The position numbers and the translations under genes were made by a program. Under the pieces are notes generated by a model, which was not told where the DNA came from, ran no database searches, and was given only the letters and a program-made list of their open reading frames with translations. From the NCBI GenBank assembly GCA_900546665.1, contig URDY01000016.1, positions 1 to 64,000 of the forward strand: a stretch of DNA of 64,000 bases. The letters run 5' to 3'. Source of the DNA: an uncultured Paraprevotella sp. (lineage in GTDB: Bacteria > Bacteroidota > Bacteroidia > Bacteroidales > Bacteroidaceae). This document shows, piece after piece, positions 1 to 8,480 of this stretch (positions are counted from its first letter, which is position 1; every line of letters starts with the position of its first letter).

Positions 1-71
1 GGCTATACACTTCCCGCTATCGGGCGTGTTACGGACTTGCACCGATTAGAGAATGTTCGTGCTGGGCGAAC
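1..71 (-). mobile_element. 5' end of a group II intron (body lies left of the window)
   Basis: Read on the minus strand from 71 down, the sequence starts GTTCGCCCAGCACGAAC, then has the motif CGGTGCAAGTCCG and a CCCG-ATAG-CGGG hairpin inside an ACAC/GTGT stem. This is the order of elements at the 5' end of bacterial group II introns (a GUGYG-like start, then the GGTGCAAGTCC-type element of domain I). The start lies 5 nt past the foot of a terminator hairpin at 77-106, the kind of target that bacterial class C introns favour. The reverse transcriptase/maturase and domains V-VI would be left of position 1 and are not seen. The first bases GTTCG differ slightly from the usual GTGYG. The identification rests on remembered motif order, not a covariance search. 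Confidence 0.7.
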
Positions 72-76
72 TATAA

Positions 77-106
77 ATAAAGGTGGAAAAAAATTTCCAC
101 CTTTAT
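77..106. terminator. Rho-independent terminator of the 118-1080 gene
   Basis: A perfect 13-bp inverted repeat (77-89 with 94-106) with an AAAA/TTTT loop lies 11 nt past the stop codon of the minus-strand gene ending at 118. The arms end in A/T runs, so it could work on both strands. The group II intron starts 5 nt beyond its foot. Confidence 0.8.
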
Positions 107-117
107 ATTATTCTTTA

Positions 118-1080
118 TTATTTTCTAAAAGTTCCAACCACCGTTGCTGGAATCTCATCCAACTTTTTGCTTTCCTCTTCAAAGGCTTCCTTCTCTTTTT
201 TTCTGGTCACCAAATTACCATAAAGAAAAGACAAAGGAAAAACCAACAACCATTGGAACAAACTGGCCAACAAGAAAGAAACAACGAAGAACACGACAAC
301 AAGTCCGGGTATATAAGCCGGTAAATCCGTCGGATCCCCCTGCATAATCGTCATCTCTGAAAGATATCCCGAATAAGCCAGCACTCCTGTCGGCAACCAA
401 CTTATCACAGTCAGAATACCAGCTACCAATCCGCCACAAAGCAACAGGATGAAAAAGGCAACCCAAAACTGATAGCCTTCCTTAAACTTGCGAAGACTGG
501 AAAAGAATGATGCAGAATGACCTAACATATAATCCCATCCGACCATCGTGTAAGGTACCCAGAATACCAATATAAAAAGACTCAGCACAACCCATGTCCA
601 TACATTCAGAATGCCTATCCCTTTAAACGCAACAAAGATCACAGCTACCGAAAGCAACACTCCGATGACAATCCATGTCAAAGCTCGGATGGACATATCG
701 AAAACAGACTTGCCCTCTTTCATTACGGATACTACCGGCAGGACACCACTTCCACCATAACGAGATATCAGATGCATTAATTGTCCCAAATTCAAACTGG
801 CTGATAAAAGGATCAGAATGCCTAATCCCAAAAGAACAAAAAAAGGCAAATTGAGTACCACAGGTTCTGTCGCATTCCACCATTGTACCAATGCGACACT
901 AAGCTGATTGAAAAACAATCCGCACAAACAGGCCGTAATCCCCCAGGCTATAAAAGAAGGATATAAATATTTCATTAACAACAATATGTTTTGGGTCGGC
1001 AAACGCATGCCCTGTTTCAGACAAGACAAATAACTGCGCACTTCGTAAAGCTGAGCCTGTTTTTCGTTATTTTCTTCCAT
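118..1080 (-). CDS. polytopic membrane protein of unknown function
   Basis: 320 residues with about six hydrophobic segments (near 43-65, 80-100, 133-155, 158-178, 208-235 and 265-300), a short charged N-terminus and a basic then acidic cytoplasmic tail. I do not recognise a named family and see no catalytic motif. It starts with ATG at 1080, 32 nt downstream of a TACTTTTG box (1113-1120), and ends at a strong terminator, so it is probably a single-gene transcript. It is divergent from the oxidoreductase at 1171. It is likely an inner-membrane protein; transport, stress or envelope roles are all possible. The existence of the gene is well supported, the function is not. Confidence 0.75.
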   Translation of the reverse strand: MEENNEKQAQLYEVRSYLSCLKQGMRLPTQNILLLMKYLYPSFIAWGITACLCGLFFNQLSVALVQWWNATEPVVLNLPFFVLLGLGILILLSASLNLGQLMHLISRYGGSGVLPVVSVMKEGKSVFDMSIRALTWIVIGVLLSVAVIFVAFKGIGILNVWTWVVLSLFILVFWVPYTMVGWDYMLGHSASFFSSLRKFKEGYQFWVAFFILLLCGGLVAGILTVISWLPTGVLAYSGYLSEMTIMQGDPTDLPAYIPGLVVVFFVVSFLLASLFQWLLVFPLSFLYGNLVTRKKEKEAFEEESKKLDEIPATVVGTFRK

Positions 1081-1112
1081 AATTTACTTCTTGATTTATC
1101 AGTTATATGATG

Positions 1113-1140
1113 CAAAAGTACCATATTTTTTGTACATTTG
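1113..1140. promoter_or_regulatory. divergent promoter pair with Bacteroides -7 boxes
   Basis: TACTTTTG on the minus strand (1113-1120) and TACATTTG on the plus strand (1133-1140) fit the Bacteroides TAnnTTTG -7 consensus. They face away from each other, towards the membrane protein gene and the oxidoreductase gene. They lie only 12 bp apart, so the two polymerases would compete. No clear -33 TTTG is seen for either. Confidence 0.5.
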
Positions 1141-1170
1141 CGTTGAGATAACATTTTTTATACACATACT

Positions 1171-2160
1171 ATGGAAGAAGATGGAATAATCAGATGGGGA
1201 TTTATCGGATGCGGTGAAGTGACAGAGAAAAAAAGCGGACCCGCATTTTGTGCTGTGTCCGGTTCAAAAATTGAAGCAGTCATGAGCCGGAATAAGGAAA
1301 AGGCACGTTCGTATGCAGAACGGCATCATATCCCCAAATGGTACACAGACGCCCAGGAGCTTATTGACGACCCGGATGTCAACGCCATCTATATTGCCAC
1401 TCCTCCATCTTCACACGCCACATTTGCCATAATGGCCATGAAGGCAGGCAAACCTGTCTATGTGGAAAAACCGTTGGCGGCAAGCTATGAAGAATGTGCC
1501 CGTATCAACAGAATATCCGAACAGACAGGTGTCCCTTGCTTTGTTGCCTATTACAGACGCTATCTTCCTTACTTTTCAAAAGTCAAGGAACTGATCAAAA
1601 ATGGCGAAATTGGCAACGTCATCAATGTACAAATAAGATTTGCCGTGCCGCCACGCGATCTGGATTATAACAGTCATGATCTGCCATGGCGCGTACAACG
1701 CGATATTGCGGGAGGAGGTTATTTTTATGACCTTGCTCCCCATCAGCTGGATCTTCTTCAAGAAATATTCGGACCTATTGTAAAAGCACAAGGTTATTGT
1801 ACCAACCGGGGGGGACTTTATGCCACAGAAGACAGCGTAAGTGCATGCTTCCAGTTTTTTGACGGACTTCCCGGATCAGGTTCGTGGTGCTTTGTTGCGC
1901 ATGAGTCCGCCAAAACGGACCGTATAGAAATCATTGGCGACAGAGGTCAAATCTGTTTTTCAGTCTATACCTATGATCCCATAGCCCTGCATACGGAACG
2001 TGGACGGGAAGAATTCGATATACCTAATCCGGAACACGTACAACTGCCGCTCATCCACAACGTTGTAGAACATCTGCAACGGCAAGCCATCTGTACCTGT
2101 GACAGCATAAGCGCAACTTCCGTCAACTGGGTTATGGACAAGATTCTTGGAAAAATATAA
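1171..2160 (+). CDS. Gfo/Idh/MocA family NAD(P)-dependent oxidoreductase
   Basis: 329 residues. The N-terminal Rossmann fold starts with WGFIGCGEVTEKKSGPAF (about residues 9-26), a variant of the GxGxxG dinucleotide loop. The EKPLAAS motif near residue 110 carries the lysine that is catalytic in this family. The C-terminal half is the alpha/beta substrate domain (DLAPHQLDLL near 190). Family members oxidise or epimerise sugars, inositols or amino-sugars with NAD(P); the substrate cannot be read from the sequence. The ATG at 1171 follows a TACATTTG box by 30 nt. The next gene starts 17 nt downstream, so the two may be co-transcribed. Length is normal for the family. Confidence 0.9.
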   Translation: MEEDGIIRWGFIGCGEVTEKKSGPAFCAVSGSKIEAVMSRNKEKARSYAERHHIPKWYTDAQELIDDPDVNAIYIATPPSSHATFAIMAMKAGKPVYVEKPLAASYEECARINRISEQTGVPCFVAYYRRYLPYFSKVKELIKNGEIGNVINVQIRFAVPPRDLDYNSHDLPWRVQRDIAGGGYFYDLAPHQLDLLQEIFGPIVKAQGYCTNRGGLYATEDSVSACFQFFDGLPGSGSWCFVAHESAKTDRIEIIGDRGQICFSVYTYDPIALHTERGREEFDIPNPEHVQLPLIHNVVEHLQRQAICTCDSISATSVNWVMDKILGKI

Positions 2161-2177
2161 TAATATATCAATAGAAT

Positions 2178-3347
2178 ATGATAAAAGGAGCAGGCTATCT
2201 TATCATAGGAAGCTTGTTAGTTGTTTCAAATGTACAGGCTCAACAACTGCCGGACACATTAACATGTAGTCCGTCAATCCGGATAGAGCCTTTGGCACAA
2301 GAAACACCATTGCCACAAAAAAACAATATTTTCAAAAGATTTGTCACGGCCTTTAATGCCATTGACACCACCTATATCACGCCCAACAAATATAATTGGG
2401 CATTTATGATACAGAATACCAACAGCTTTGAGAATTACAAACTACACAGCAGAGAACGTGACCAGCAACTGGTCTTTTCACCAAAACCTGCATTCAAGAT
2501 AGGTCCCTATCTGGGATGGAGGTGGATATTCCTTGGATATACTTTCGAAGTGGCTTCATTGGGTCAAGGAGCCTATTCCAGAAAAACGGAATTGGAATTA
2601 AGCTTGTATAGTGCCATGCTAGGATGCGACCTTATATACCGCCGCACGGGCAATGATTTCCGGCTACGTAAAGTCACAGGTTTCGGTGAAGAGGCTGAAA
2701 GTGTGGAGGGTACGAGCTGCAAGGGTATTAATGTCAAAGTAACCGGAATCAACGCATATTATGTATTCAATCACAAACGCTTCTCTTATCCCGCTGCATT
2801 TGCACAAAGTACCGTGCAAAGAAAAAGTTGCGGCACATGGAAAGTCGGTCTGTCTTGTACACAGCATGAATTGGATTTCAATTACAAAGGGTTGCCGGAG
2901 GAACTGACCCACGACGAAACATATCAGCTCAGCCCGGAGTTCATGTTTGACAAATTAAAATATACCGATCTCAGTTTCAGTGTGGGTTATGCCTATAACT
3001 GGGTTTTCAAGCGTAACTTTCTGTTGTGCGCTTCCATATCACCGGCAATCGGATATAAAATCACGCACATTGATCCTATCTCAGAAAGTGAAAATGAAAG
3101 CACTTTGGGAACAGAGGTAACAAATCCGTTCTTTCCCATTCATCTCAATGATTTCAATTTTGACGTCATCGGCAGACTGGGGCTCGTATGGAACAACACC
3201 AAATATTTTGCCGGCCTATCGCTCATCATACACAATTATAATTACCGGCACCGGAAACTGTCCATCAACAACACTTTTGGCACACTCAACTTTTACATAG
3301 GACTAAATTTCAATAAACGAAAAGAATACAGAAATGAATCAAACTAA
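2178..3347 (+). CDS. DUF4421 family outer-membrane beta-barrel protein
   Basis: 389 residues with a signal peptide (hydrophobic residues about 5-18, then NVQAQQ, cleavage probably after AQA). The rest alternates aromatic and polar residues as in outer-membrane barrels, with repeated GY/GW pieces such as GPYLGWRWIFLGYTF near 112-126 and a terminal strand LNFYIGLNFN. The pattern FNAIDTTYITPNKYNW after the signal region is typical of DUF4421 proteins of Bacteroidetes. No function is known for the family. It starts 17 nt after the oxidoreductase gene and overlaps the next gene by 14 nt, suggesting one transcript and translational coupling. Confidence 0.75.
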   Translation: MIKGAGYLIIGSLLVVSNVQAQQLPDTLTCSPSIRIEPLAQETPLPQKNNIFKRFVTAFNAIDTTYITPNKYNWAFMIQNTNSFENYKLHSRERDQQLVFSPKPAFKIGPYLGWRWIFLGYTFEVASLGQGAYSRKTELELSLYSAMLGCDLIYRRTGNDFRLRKVTGFGEEAESVEGTSCKGINVKVTGINAYYVFNHKRFSYPAAFAQSTVQRKSCGTWKVGLSCTQHELDFNYKGLPEELTHDETYQLSPEFMFDKLKYTDLSFSVGYAYNWVFKRNFLLCASISPAIGYKITHIDPISESENESTLGTEVTNPFFPIHLNDFNFDVIGRLGLVWNNTKYFAGLSLIIHNYNYRHRKLSINNTFGTLNFYIGLNFNKRKEYRNESN

Positions 3348-3942
3348 TAACCCCGCAGAAGAAATCGCGACAGAAAATCATCCTCTTGCTCCCTTTTTAC
3401 CACAAGGTGCACAGTTACTGATGCTCGGCAGCTTCCCTCCACCTCAAAAGCGCTGGTGCATGGATTTTTTCTACCCCAATTTCATAAACGATATGTGGCG
3501 CATCATGGGATTATTGTTCTTTCATGACAAAGACTATCTGGTAGACACGTCCAACAAATGTTTTAAAAAGGAAACCATCATTGATTTGCTGACACAAAAA
3601 GGCATTGCCCTTTACGACACTGCTTACGCTGTGAAAAGACTTCAGGACAATGCTTCTGACAAATTTCTGGAAATAGTCATCCCTACGGATTTAGCTTTGC
3701 TTCTTGATCAGATTCCTTCCTGTAAAGCAGTCGTTACAACAGGCCAAAAGGCAACAGAAACATTTTGTTCCACTTGGAATACACCCGCTCCAAAGATAGG
3801 TGAATATCACACCTTCAGCTATAAAGGACGTGAAATCCGTCATTACAGAATGCCGTCCAGCTCACGTGCCTATCCCATGAATCTTAGCAAAAAAGCAACT
3901 TACTATTTGAAAATGATGCAAGAACTAAATATGATCGATTAA
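3334..3942 (+). CDS. uracil-DNA glycosylase superfamily (Mug/UDG-fold) protein
   Basis: 202 residues. It has the family's first motif as LMLGSFPPPQKRW (residues about 30-42), where the GSFPP loop corresponds to the uracil-site water-activating region, and an HYRMPSSSRAYPM motif near 170 that matches the second (DNA-minor-groove) loop with HxxxSSS-type residues. Members remove uracil or related bases from DNA, but the Bacteroidetes branch has not been well characterised, so base specificity is inferred only from the fold. It starts inside the end of the DUF4421 gene and runs convergently into the HAD gene, overlapping its 3' end by 18 nt. Confidence 0.75.
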   Translation: MNQTNNPAEEIATENHPLAPFLPQGAQLLMLGSFPPPQKRWCMDFFYPNFINDMWRIMGLLFFHDKDYLVDTSNKCFKKETIIDLLTQKGIALYDTAYAVKRLQDNASDKFLEIVIPTDLALLLDQIPSCKAVVTTGQKATETFCSTWNTPAPKIGEYHTFSYKGREIRHYRMPSSSRAYPMNLSKKATYYLKMMQELNMID

Positions 3943-4725
3943 ACCATAATGCAGCAATGCTTTCGCTATACCATCGTGATCAACATCATCTGTCACATAA
4001 TTGGCCACAGCTTTCAGTTCTTCACATGCATTGCCCATTGCTATACCAAACGGCACATGCTTTACCATCGAAAGGTCATTGCCTCCGTCACCAAAAGCCA
4101 TTGCCTCATCCAATGATATGCCCTCATAGGCAAGAACCTTGTCTATACCAATACTCTTGCTGACACCCGAAGCGATTACATCAGTAAAAAGAGGATGCCA
4201 ACGCATTGAAACACAATGAGGCATAAGCTCTTTCATCAACCCGTCTTCCCGATCTGACTTAAAGAAAGAAATAATCTGCAAAACAGGCTTGCCAAGAGCA
4301 TAATCTGCCGGACGGATCTGAGGCAATCTGATATTCAGCAAATCTGCGATAAACCTTACGTCATCATTAATATCTGTCACAAACAGTTCATCTTCAGCCA
4401 CAAATATGATAGGATAAGCCCCGACTTCTTTCTTTTGGAAATCTACGATCCGCCTTACATCATCTTCCATTACCGGATGGTGATAAATAACCTGTCCCTC
4501 ACGGGTAAAACAGTGGGCACCGGTCACGGTAATCATTCCATCATACTCCAAATCGCCCAAATTATCAATAAATTGCAAAGGACGCCCAGTAGCAATATAT
4601 ACCTTTATACCTTTGCGCCGCAACTCGGAAACTGCATTCAAAGTGGACTGAGGAATCTGATGGGTATTGAATGAAACCAGTGTCCCGTCAATATCGAAGA
4701 AAACAGCCTTTACAGATTGTTTCAT
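3925..4725 (-). CDS. Cof-type HAD-IIB family phosphatase
   Basis: 266 residues. HAD motif I is FFDIDGTLV near residue 9 (nucleophile Asp), the motif II threonine is in YIATGRP, a motif III lysine is downstream, and motif IV is GDGGNDLSMVKH near 212. The large C2 (IIB) cap sits between motifs II and III. Enzymes of this class hydrolyse phosphorylated sugars, flavin or pyridoxal phosphates, often broadly. The open frame starts with a TTG at 4734, but the ATG at 4725 is preferred because it directly precedes the HAD core. It follows the DUF1573 gene by 15 nt on the same strand, so the two are probably one transcript. Confidence 0.88.
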   Translation of the reverse strand: MKQSVKAVFFDIDGTLVSFNTHQIPQSTLNAVSELRRKGIKVYIATGRPLQFIDNLGDLEYDGMITVTGAHCFTREGQVIYHHPVMEDDVRRIVDFQKKEVGAYPIIFVAEDELFVTDINDDVRFIADLLNIRLPQIRPADYALGKPVLQIISFFKSDREDGLMKELMPHCVSMRWHPLFTDVIASGVSKSIGIDKVLAYEGISLDEAMAFGDGGNDLSMVKHVPFGIAMGNACEELKAVANYVTDDVDHDGIAKALLHYGLIDHI

Positions 4726-4740
4726 ATCAAGCAAAAACGA

Positions 4741-5136
4741 TTATTTCTTTGATTCTACAATACGACCTTTGATATATAAACGTACATCTTTGGCATTGGT
4801 ACGTACGATAATACTCTTTTTAAAATAATCTGCGGGACGGCCTGTAGCGTTAAAAGTTACTTCTATCTTTCCTTTCTCTCCCGGCATGACAGGCTGCTTT
4901 GTATATGATGGTACTGTACAACCACAAGAAGCAATCGCCTGATTAATCACCAAAGGAGCTGTTCCTGCATTGGTAAACTCAAAGGCACATTTCACGACAG
5001 GCTTGTCTGTTGACACTTCACCGAAATCATGAGTGGTTGTTTCAAATTTAATGTCGGCAACTTTAGCCTTGTCCTGAGCATAAGTAAAAACAATACCAAA
5101 CAACACTAAAAAAGACAGTAATAATAACTTTTTCAT
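4741..5136 (-). CDS. DUF1573 family secreted protein
   Basis: 131 residues from the ATG at 5136. The open frame extends 30 codons upstream, but those codons cross the promoter and the signal peptide begins at this ATG (MKKLLLLSFLVLFGIVFTYAQ, cleavage near residue 21). The mature part is one immunoglobulin-like DUF1573 domain with the motifs TTHDFGEV, FEFTNAGTAPLVI and ASCGCTVPSY. The family is abundant in Bacteroidetes and predicted to be periplasmic or surface located; its role is unknown. The CGC pair may bind metal or form a disulfide (inference). A TAACTTTG box at 5164-5171 (minus strand) gives a short leader. Confidence 0.85.
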   Translation of the reverse strand: MKKLLLLSFLVLFGIVFTYAQDKAKVADIKFETTTHDFGEVSTDKPVVKCAFEFTNAGTAPLVINQAIASCGCTVPSYTKQPVMPGEKGKIEVTFNATGRPADYFKKSIIVRTNAKDVRLYIKGRIVESKK

Positions 5137-5163
5137 AAGAAACTGAATTTTAAAATTTTCTTG

Positions 5164-5171
5164 CAAAGTTA
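5164..5171 (-). promoter_or_regulatory. -7 box for DUF1573/HAD transcript
   Basis: TAACTTTG on the minus strand fits TAnnTTTG and lies 27 nt before the ATG at 5136. I see no TTTG at the expected -33 spacing. Confidence 0.5.
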
Positions 5172-5243
5172 GGGCGTTTTTCCAAATAATGTCAGATTTA
5201 CATGAAAAAATAGGTTTTATTAGCACAAAATGCGCGATTTTCT

Positions 5244-5251
5244 TAACTTTG
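5244..5251 (+). promoter_or_regulatory. -7 box for DUF4286-ruvC transcript
   Basis: TAACTTTG on the plus strand, 28 nt before the ATG at 5280, fits the Bacteroides -7 consensus. It is divergent from the similar box at 5164-5171. Confidence 0.55.
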
Positions 5252-5279
5252 CAATTCAGTTTTAAGTAAAAAGAGAATT

Positions 5280-5591
5280 ATGTTAGTTTACAATACCACT
5301 TATCAGGTCAACTTTGAAGAAGCCAAAAATTTCGTTATTTGGATTCATCAGTTTTATATTCCGAAAATCATGGAATACGGCGCATTTGCCAAACCTCGTC
5401 TTTGCAAGATTCTCTCTCACCATGACGCAGACTCGGAATGTTTTTCACTCCAGTTCGAAGTGGAAAATTCCGCCATACTTCACCAATGGTATAACAAACA
5501 GGGTAAAGAATTACATGAGGAGATGGAAAAGATCTTCAAAGATAAAGCCATCGGTTTTGCCACACTACTGGAAATCATTGAAGAATCATAA
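5280..5591 (+). CDS. DUF4286 family protein
   Basis: 103 residues, soluble, no signal peptide or membrane segment. The opening VYNTTYQVNFEEAKNFVIW and the final part KAIGFATLLEIIEE match the small DUF4286 family, which has a ferredoxin-like alpha/beta pattern (dimeric alpha-beta-barrel type). No biochemical role is established. It ends 6 nt before ruvC and shares the promoter at 5244-5251, so it is probably co-expressed with ruvC. A link to recombination is only suggested by this neighbourhood. Confidence 0.8.
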   Translation: MLVYNTTYQVNFEEAKNFVIWIHQFYIPKIMEYGAFAKPRLCKILSHHDADSECFSLQFEVENSAILHQWYNKQGKELHEEMEKIFKDKAIGFATLLEIIEES

Positions 5592-5597
5592 GACGAC

Positions 5598-6176
5598 ATG
5601 CCCGACCAGAACGTAAATGAAAAAATCATCCTGGGCATTGACCCCGGAACCACCATTATGGGATATGGCATCCTGAAAGTGACACAAAGAAAGGCAGAAA
5701 TGATCACCATGGGCGTCATCGACCTGAGAAAATATACCGACCATTATCTAAAACTCGGACGCATCTATGAAAGAGTTTCCGGTATTATCAATGCCTATTT
5801 GCCAGACGAAATGGCAATTGAAGCACCCTTTTACGGCAAGAATGTACAAAGTATGCTAAAATTGGGCCGGGCTCAAGGTGTAGCCATAGCAGCTGCTATC
5901 CATAAGGATATCCCTATCACGGAATACGCCCCGCTTAAAATCAAGATGGCTATCACCGGAAACGGACAGGCCAGCAAGGAACAGGTAGCCAACATGCTGA
6001 TCAGGATGTTGCATATCCCTCATGAATCAATATTACCCTTTCTGGATGCCACAGACGGACTGGCTGCCGCATACTGCCATTTCCTGCAAATGGGACGGCC
6101 GGAAACCAATGTCCGCTATCACGGCTGGAATGATTTCATCCGCAAAAATCCAGACAAGATAAAAGGTCTAAAATAA
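5598..6176 (+). CDS. ruvC: crossover junction endodeoxyribonuclease RuvC
   Basis: 192 residues. RuvC resolves Holliday junctions with RuvAB by symmetric nicks. The acidic residues of the RNase H-like active site are visible: Asp in ILGIDPGTT (about residue 14), Glu in [10 protein letters not shown] (about 74), and the Asp pair in [14 protein letters not shown] (about 150). The basic stretch [12 protein letters not shown] is the typical DNA-binding region. It is slightly longer than the 173-residue E. coli protein because of short extensions at both ends. It lies 6 nt after the DUF4286 gene and 14 nt before the ABC ATPase gene. Confidence 0.96.
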   Translation: MPDQNVNEKIILGIDPGTTIMGYGILKVTQRKAEMITMGVIDLRKYTDHYLKLGRIYERVSGIINAYLPDEMAIEAPFYGKNVQSMLKLGRAQGVAIAAAIHKDIPITEYAPLKIKMAITGNGQASKEQVANMLIRMLHIPHESILPFLDATDGLAAAYCHFLQMGRPETNVRYHGWNDFIRKNPDKIKGLK

Positions 6177-6190
6177 CAATTCAGCTTATC

Positions 6191-7723
6191 ATGCAAAAAA
6201 CGATAGAAATAATCAATGGTATCACACGGCATCCCGATTACCGTATGAAACAGCCGGTCAATCTGGAAATCCTTGCAGACGAACAAATTGCCATCGTTGG
6301 TCCTAATGCCGGCGGCAAATCAAGGCTCGTAGACATTATCACCGGAAGATACCCGCTCTTAATGAATGAAGTCCGTTATGACTTTACTCCATCACCCCTG
6401 AAAATGGTAAGTGATAACATCAAATATATCTCATTCCGAGACTCATACGGTGACAACGACAGTTCATACTATTATCAGCAACGCTGGAACCAACACGACA
6501 TTGACGAAAACACGCCTACTGCCGGACAGATTCTTGAAGAAACATTCCTGAAAGTAGACCAGAACAACTACTACACTCTGAATGAAAAAGAGAAGGAGAC
6601 AGCACATATCAGGAGACTGACACTCAAGGAGAAACTATACAAAATGTTTCATCTCGAAACATTATTAGACAAATACATCATTCTGCTCTCCAGCGGAGAA
6701 CTCAGAAAATTCCAGCTGACCAAAACACTGCTGTCCGATCCACGTATTCTCATCATGGACAATCCGTTTATCGGTCTGGACGCTGAAACCCGGAATCAGC
6801 TGTCTGAATTACTGCGTACCCTGACGACTGAAACCGGTCTGCAAGTCATTCTGGTCCTGTCCAAAACCAATGATATTCCTGACTTTATTACGCATGTAAT
6901 CCCTGTTGACGACCTGACAGTCGGTGATAAACAGCCGCGCGAATCCTATCTGGCAACTTTGTCGGGAACCCACTTGTCTGAAACGGAAAGCGAACGCATT
7001 AAACAACTGCTTCAATATCCGGAAAAAACAGATATACCCGACCTAACTGACAAAGATGGCTGCATTCTGAAATTCAATAAGGTCAATATCAAATACGGCA
7101 ACAGAACTATTCTCAAGGATTTGGATTGGACTGTCCGTAAAGGTGAAAAATGGGCTCTTAGCGGCGAAAACGGTGCAGGAAAATCGACACTTCTCAGTCT
7201 GGTATGCGCAGACAATCCCCAAAGCTATGCTTGTGACATCGAACTTTTCGGTCATAAGAGAGGATCGGGCGAAAGCATTTGGGAAATCAAAAAACATATA
7301 GGTTATGTCAGTCCTGAAATGCACCGTGCCTACCTGAAAGATCTTCCTGCCATTGATATCATCGCCAGTGGTCTGAATGATTCCGTAGGCTTATATGTTC
7401 ATCCCAGACCCGAACAACGGCAAACTTGTGAATGGTGGATGGACCTGTTCGGTATCGGACATCTAAAAGACCGTACGTTTCTCAAACTTTCGAGCGGCGA
7501 ACAACGCCTTTGCCTCCTGGCACGCGCATTTGTGAAGGATCCGGAGCTACTCATTCTTGATGAACCTCTTCACGGTTTGGATGACCGTAACAGAGAATTG
7601 GTAAGAAACATCATCAATGAATTCTGTTCAAAGGATAATAAGACCCTCGTCATGGTTACCCATTATAAAGAAGAACTTCCGCCCGTAATCACACATCACC
7701 TTTTCCTTAAAAAGAATAAGTGA
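6191..7723 (+). CDS. tandem ABC ATPase, ModF/PhrA-like
   Basis: 510 residues with two ABC cassettes and no membrane segment. Cassette 1 has Walker A GPNAGGKS (about 37-44), signature LSSGE (about 160) and Walker B ILIMDNPFIGLD (about 187-198), where the usual catalytic Glu after the Asp is Asn. Cassette 2 has Walker A GENGAGKS (about 323), signature LSSGEQ (about 436) and an intact LILDEPLHGLD (about 455). So one site is probably hydrolytically weak. The layout resembles ModF, a soluble double ATPase of uncertain role sometimes described as photorepair-related. No permease gene is next to it, so an importer role is not supported. Confidence 0.85.
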   Translation: MQKTIEIINGITRHPDYRMKQPVNLEILADEQIAIVGPNAGGKSRLVDIITGRYPLLMNEVRYDFTPSPLKMVSDNIKYISFRDSYGDNDSSYYYQQRWNQHDIDENTPTAGQILEETFLKVDQNNYYTLNEKEKETAHIRRLTLKEKLYKMFHLETLLDKYIILLSSGELRKFQLTKTLLSDPRILIMDNPFIGLDAETRNQLSELLRTLTTETGLQVILVLSKTNDIPDFITHVIPVDDLTVGDKQPRESYLATLSGTHLSETESERIKQLLQYPEKTDIPDLTDKDGCILKFNKVNIKYGNRTILKDLDWTVRKGEKWALSGENGAGKSTLLSLVCADNPQSYACDIELFGHKRGSGESIWEIKKHIGYVSPEMHRAYLKDLPAIDIIASGLNDSVGLYVHPRPEQRQTCEWWMDLFGIGHLKDRTFLKLSSGEQRLCLLARAFVKDPELLILDEPLHGLDDRNRELVRNIINEFCSKDNKTLVMVTHYKEELPPVITHHLFLKKNK

Positions 7724-7825
7724 TAAAATTATACTTTTGTTTTGCCATTGTCTAAATAGCAAGACGAAATGTAAGCGGAAACTTTATTTTAATGATAAAT
7801 AATACCTAATATCTACATATTTTTG

Positions 7826-7833
7826 TATCTTTG
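7826..7833 (+). promoter_or_regulatory. -7 box of the his operon
   Basis: TATCTTTG, 50 nt before the hisH ATG. The leader then carries a small GTCTC/GAGAC hairpin at 7839-7856. No leader peptide rich in His codons is visible, so classical his attenuation is not supported. Confidence 0.6.
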
Positions 7834-7883
7834 TGGCCGTCTCCATAAAATGAGACTGACAATATCACATAATATCGATAAAA

Positions 7884-8480
7884 ATGAACGTAGCTATTAT
7901 CAAATATAATGCAGGTAATATTTATTCGGTTGTCAATGCCGTCAAACGTCTGGGTATAACTCCAGAAGTGACAGACTCGGCAGAAGACATCATGAAAGCC
8001 GACCGCGTGCTGTTTCCCGGACAGGGCGAAGCGAAAAGCACCATGGCTTACTTGCGCGACCATCACCTAGATGACCTGATACGTAATCTGAAACAACCGG
8101 TTTTAGGTATATGTATCGGACAGCAACTCATGTGCCGTCACTCAGAAGAAGGAAATGTGGACTGTCTGGGTATATTTGATACAGATGTAAAGAAATTCCA
8201 GCCATCACGCCATGAAGACAAAGTGCCGCACATGGGATGGAATACTTTGGAAAATCTGTCCGGTCCACTTTTTCAGGATCTTAACGAAAAGGATTTTGTC
8301 TATTTCGTTCACAGTTACTATGTTCCTGTTACGCCTTACACGACAGCCACAACAAATTATATCGTTCCATTCAGCGCTTCCTTGCAAAAGGATAACTTCT
8401 TTGCTACCCAGTTCCATCCGGAAAAAAGCGGAAGCATAGGCGAACGTATCTTACAAAACTTTATAGACTTAAAATTATGA
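7884..8480 (+). CDS. hisH: imidazole glycerol phosphate synthase glutaminase subunit HisH
   Basis: 198 residues, a class I glutamine amidotransferase that supplies ammonia to HisF. The nucleophile Cys is in GICIGQQ (about residue 77), with the catalytic His and Glu in FHPEKSG (about 179-181). The P-loop-like opening IIKYNAGNIYSV is characteristic of HisH. It acts in the cytoplasm as a HisHF dimer. It is the first gene of the local his cluster, and its stop overlaps the hisA start (ATGA), which implies translational coupling. Confidence 0.96.
   Translation: MNVAIIKYNAGNIYSVVNAVKRLGITPEVTDSAEDIMKADRVLFPGQGEAKSTMAYLRDHHLDDLIRNLKQPVLGICIGQQLMCRHSEEGNVDCLGIFDTDVKKFQPSRHEDKVPHMGWNTLENLSGPLFQDLNEKDFVYFVHSYYVPVTPYTTATTNYIVPFSASLQKDNFFATQFHPEKSGSIGERILQNFIDLKL

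Noticed and set aside
1..71. Cobalamin riboswitch because of the GGTGCAAGTCC-like motif
   Set aside because: The following CCCG-ATAG-CGGG hairpin and the ACAC/GTGT stem do not fit the CCCGCxACTGT part of that riboswitch, while the whole order matches a group II intron 5' end.
37..324. Plus-strand ORF of 95 codons starting at TTG
   Set aside because: It reads across the intron end and the terminator and then runs antisense to the membrane protein gene; a known type of false ORF in these genomes.
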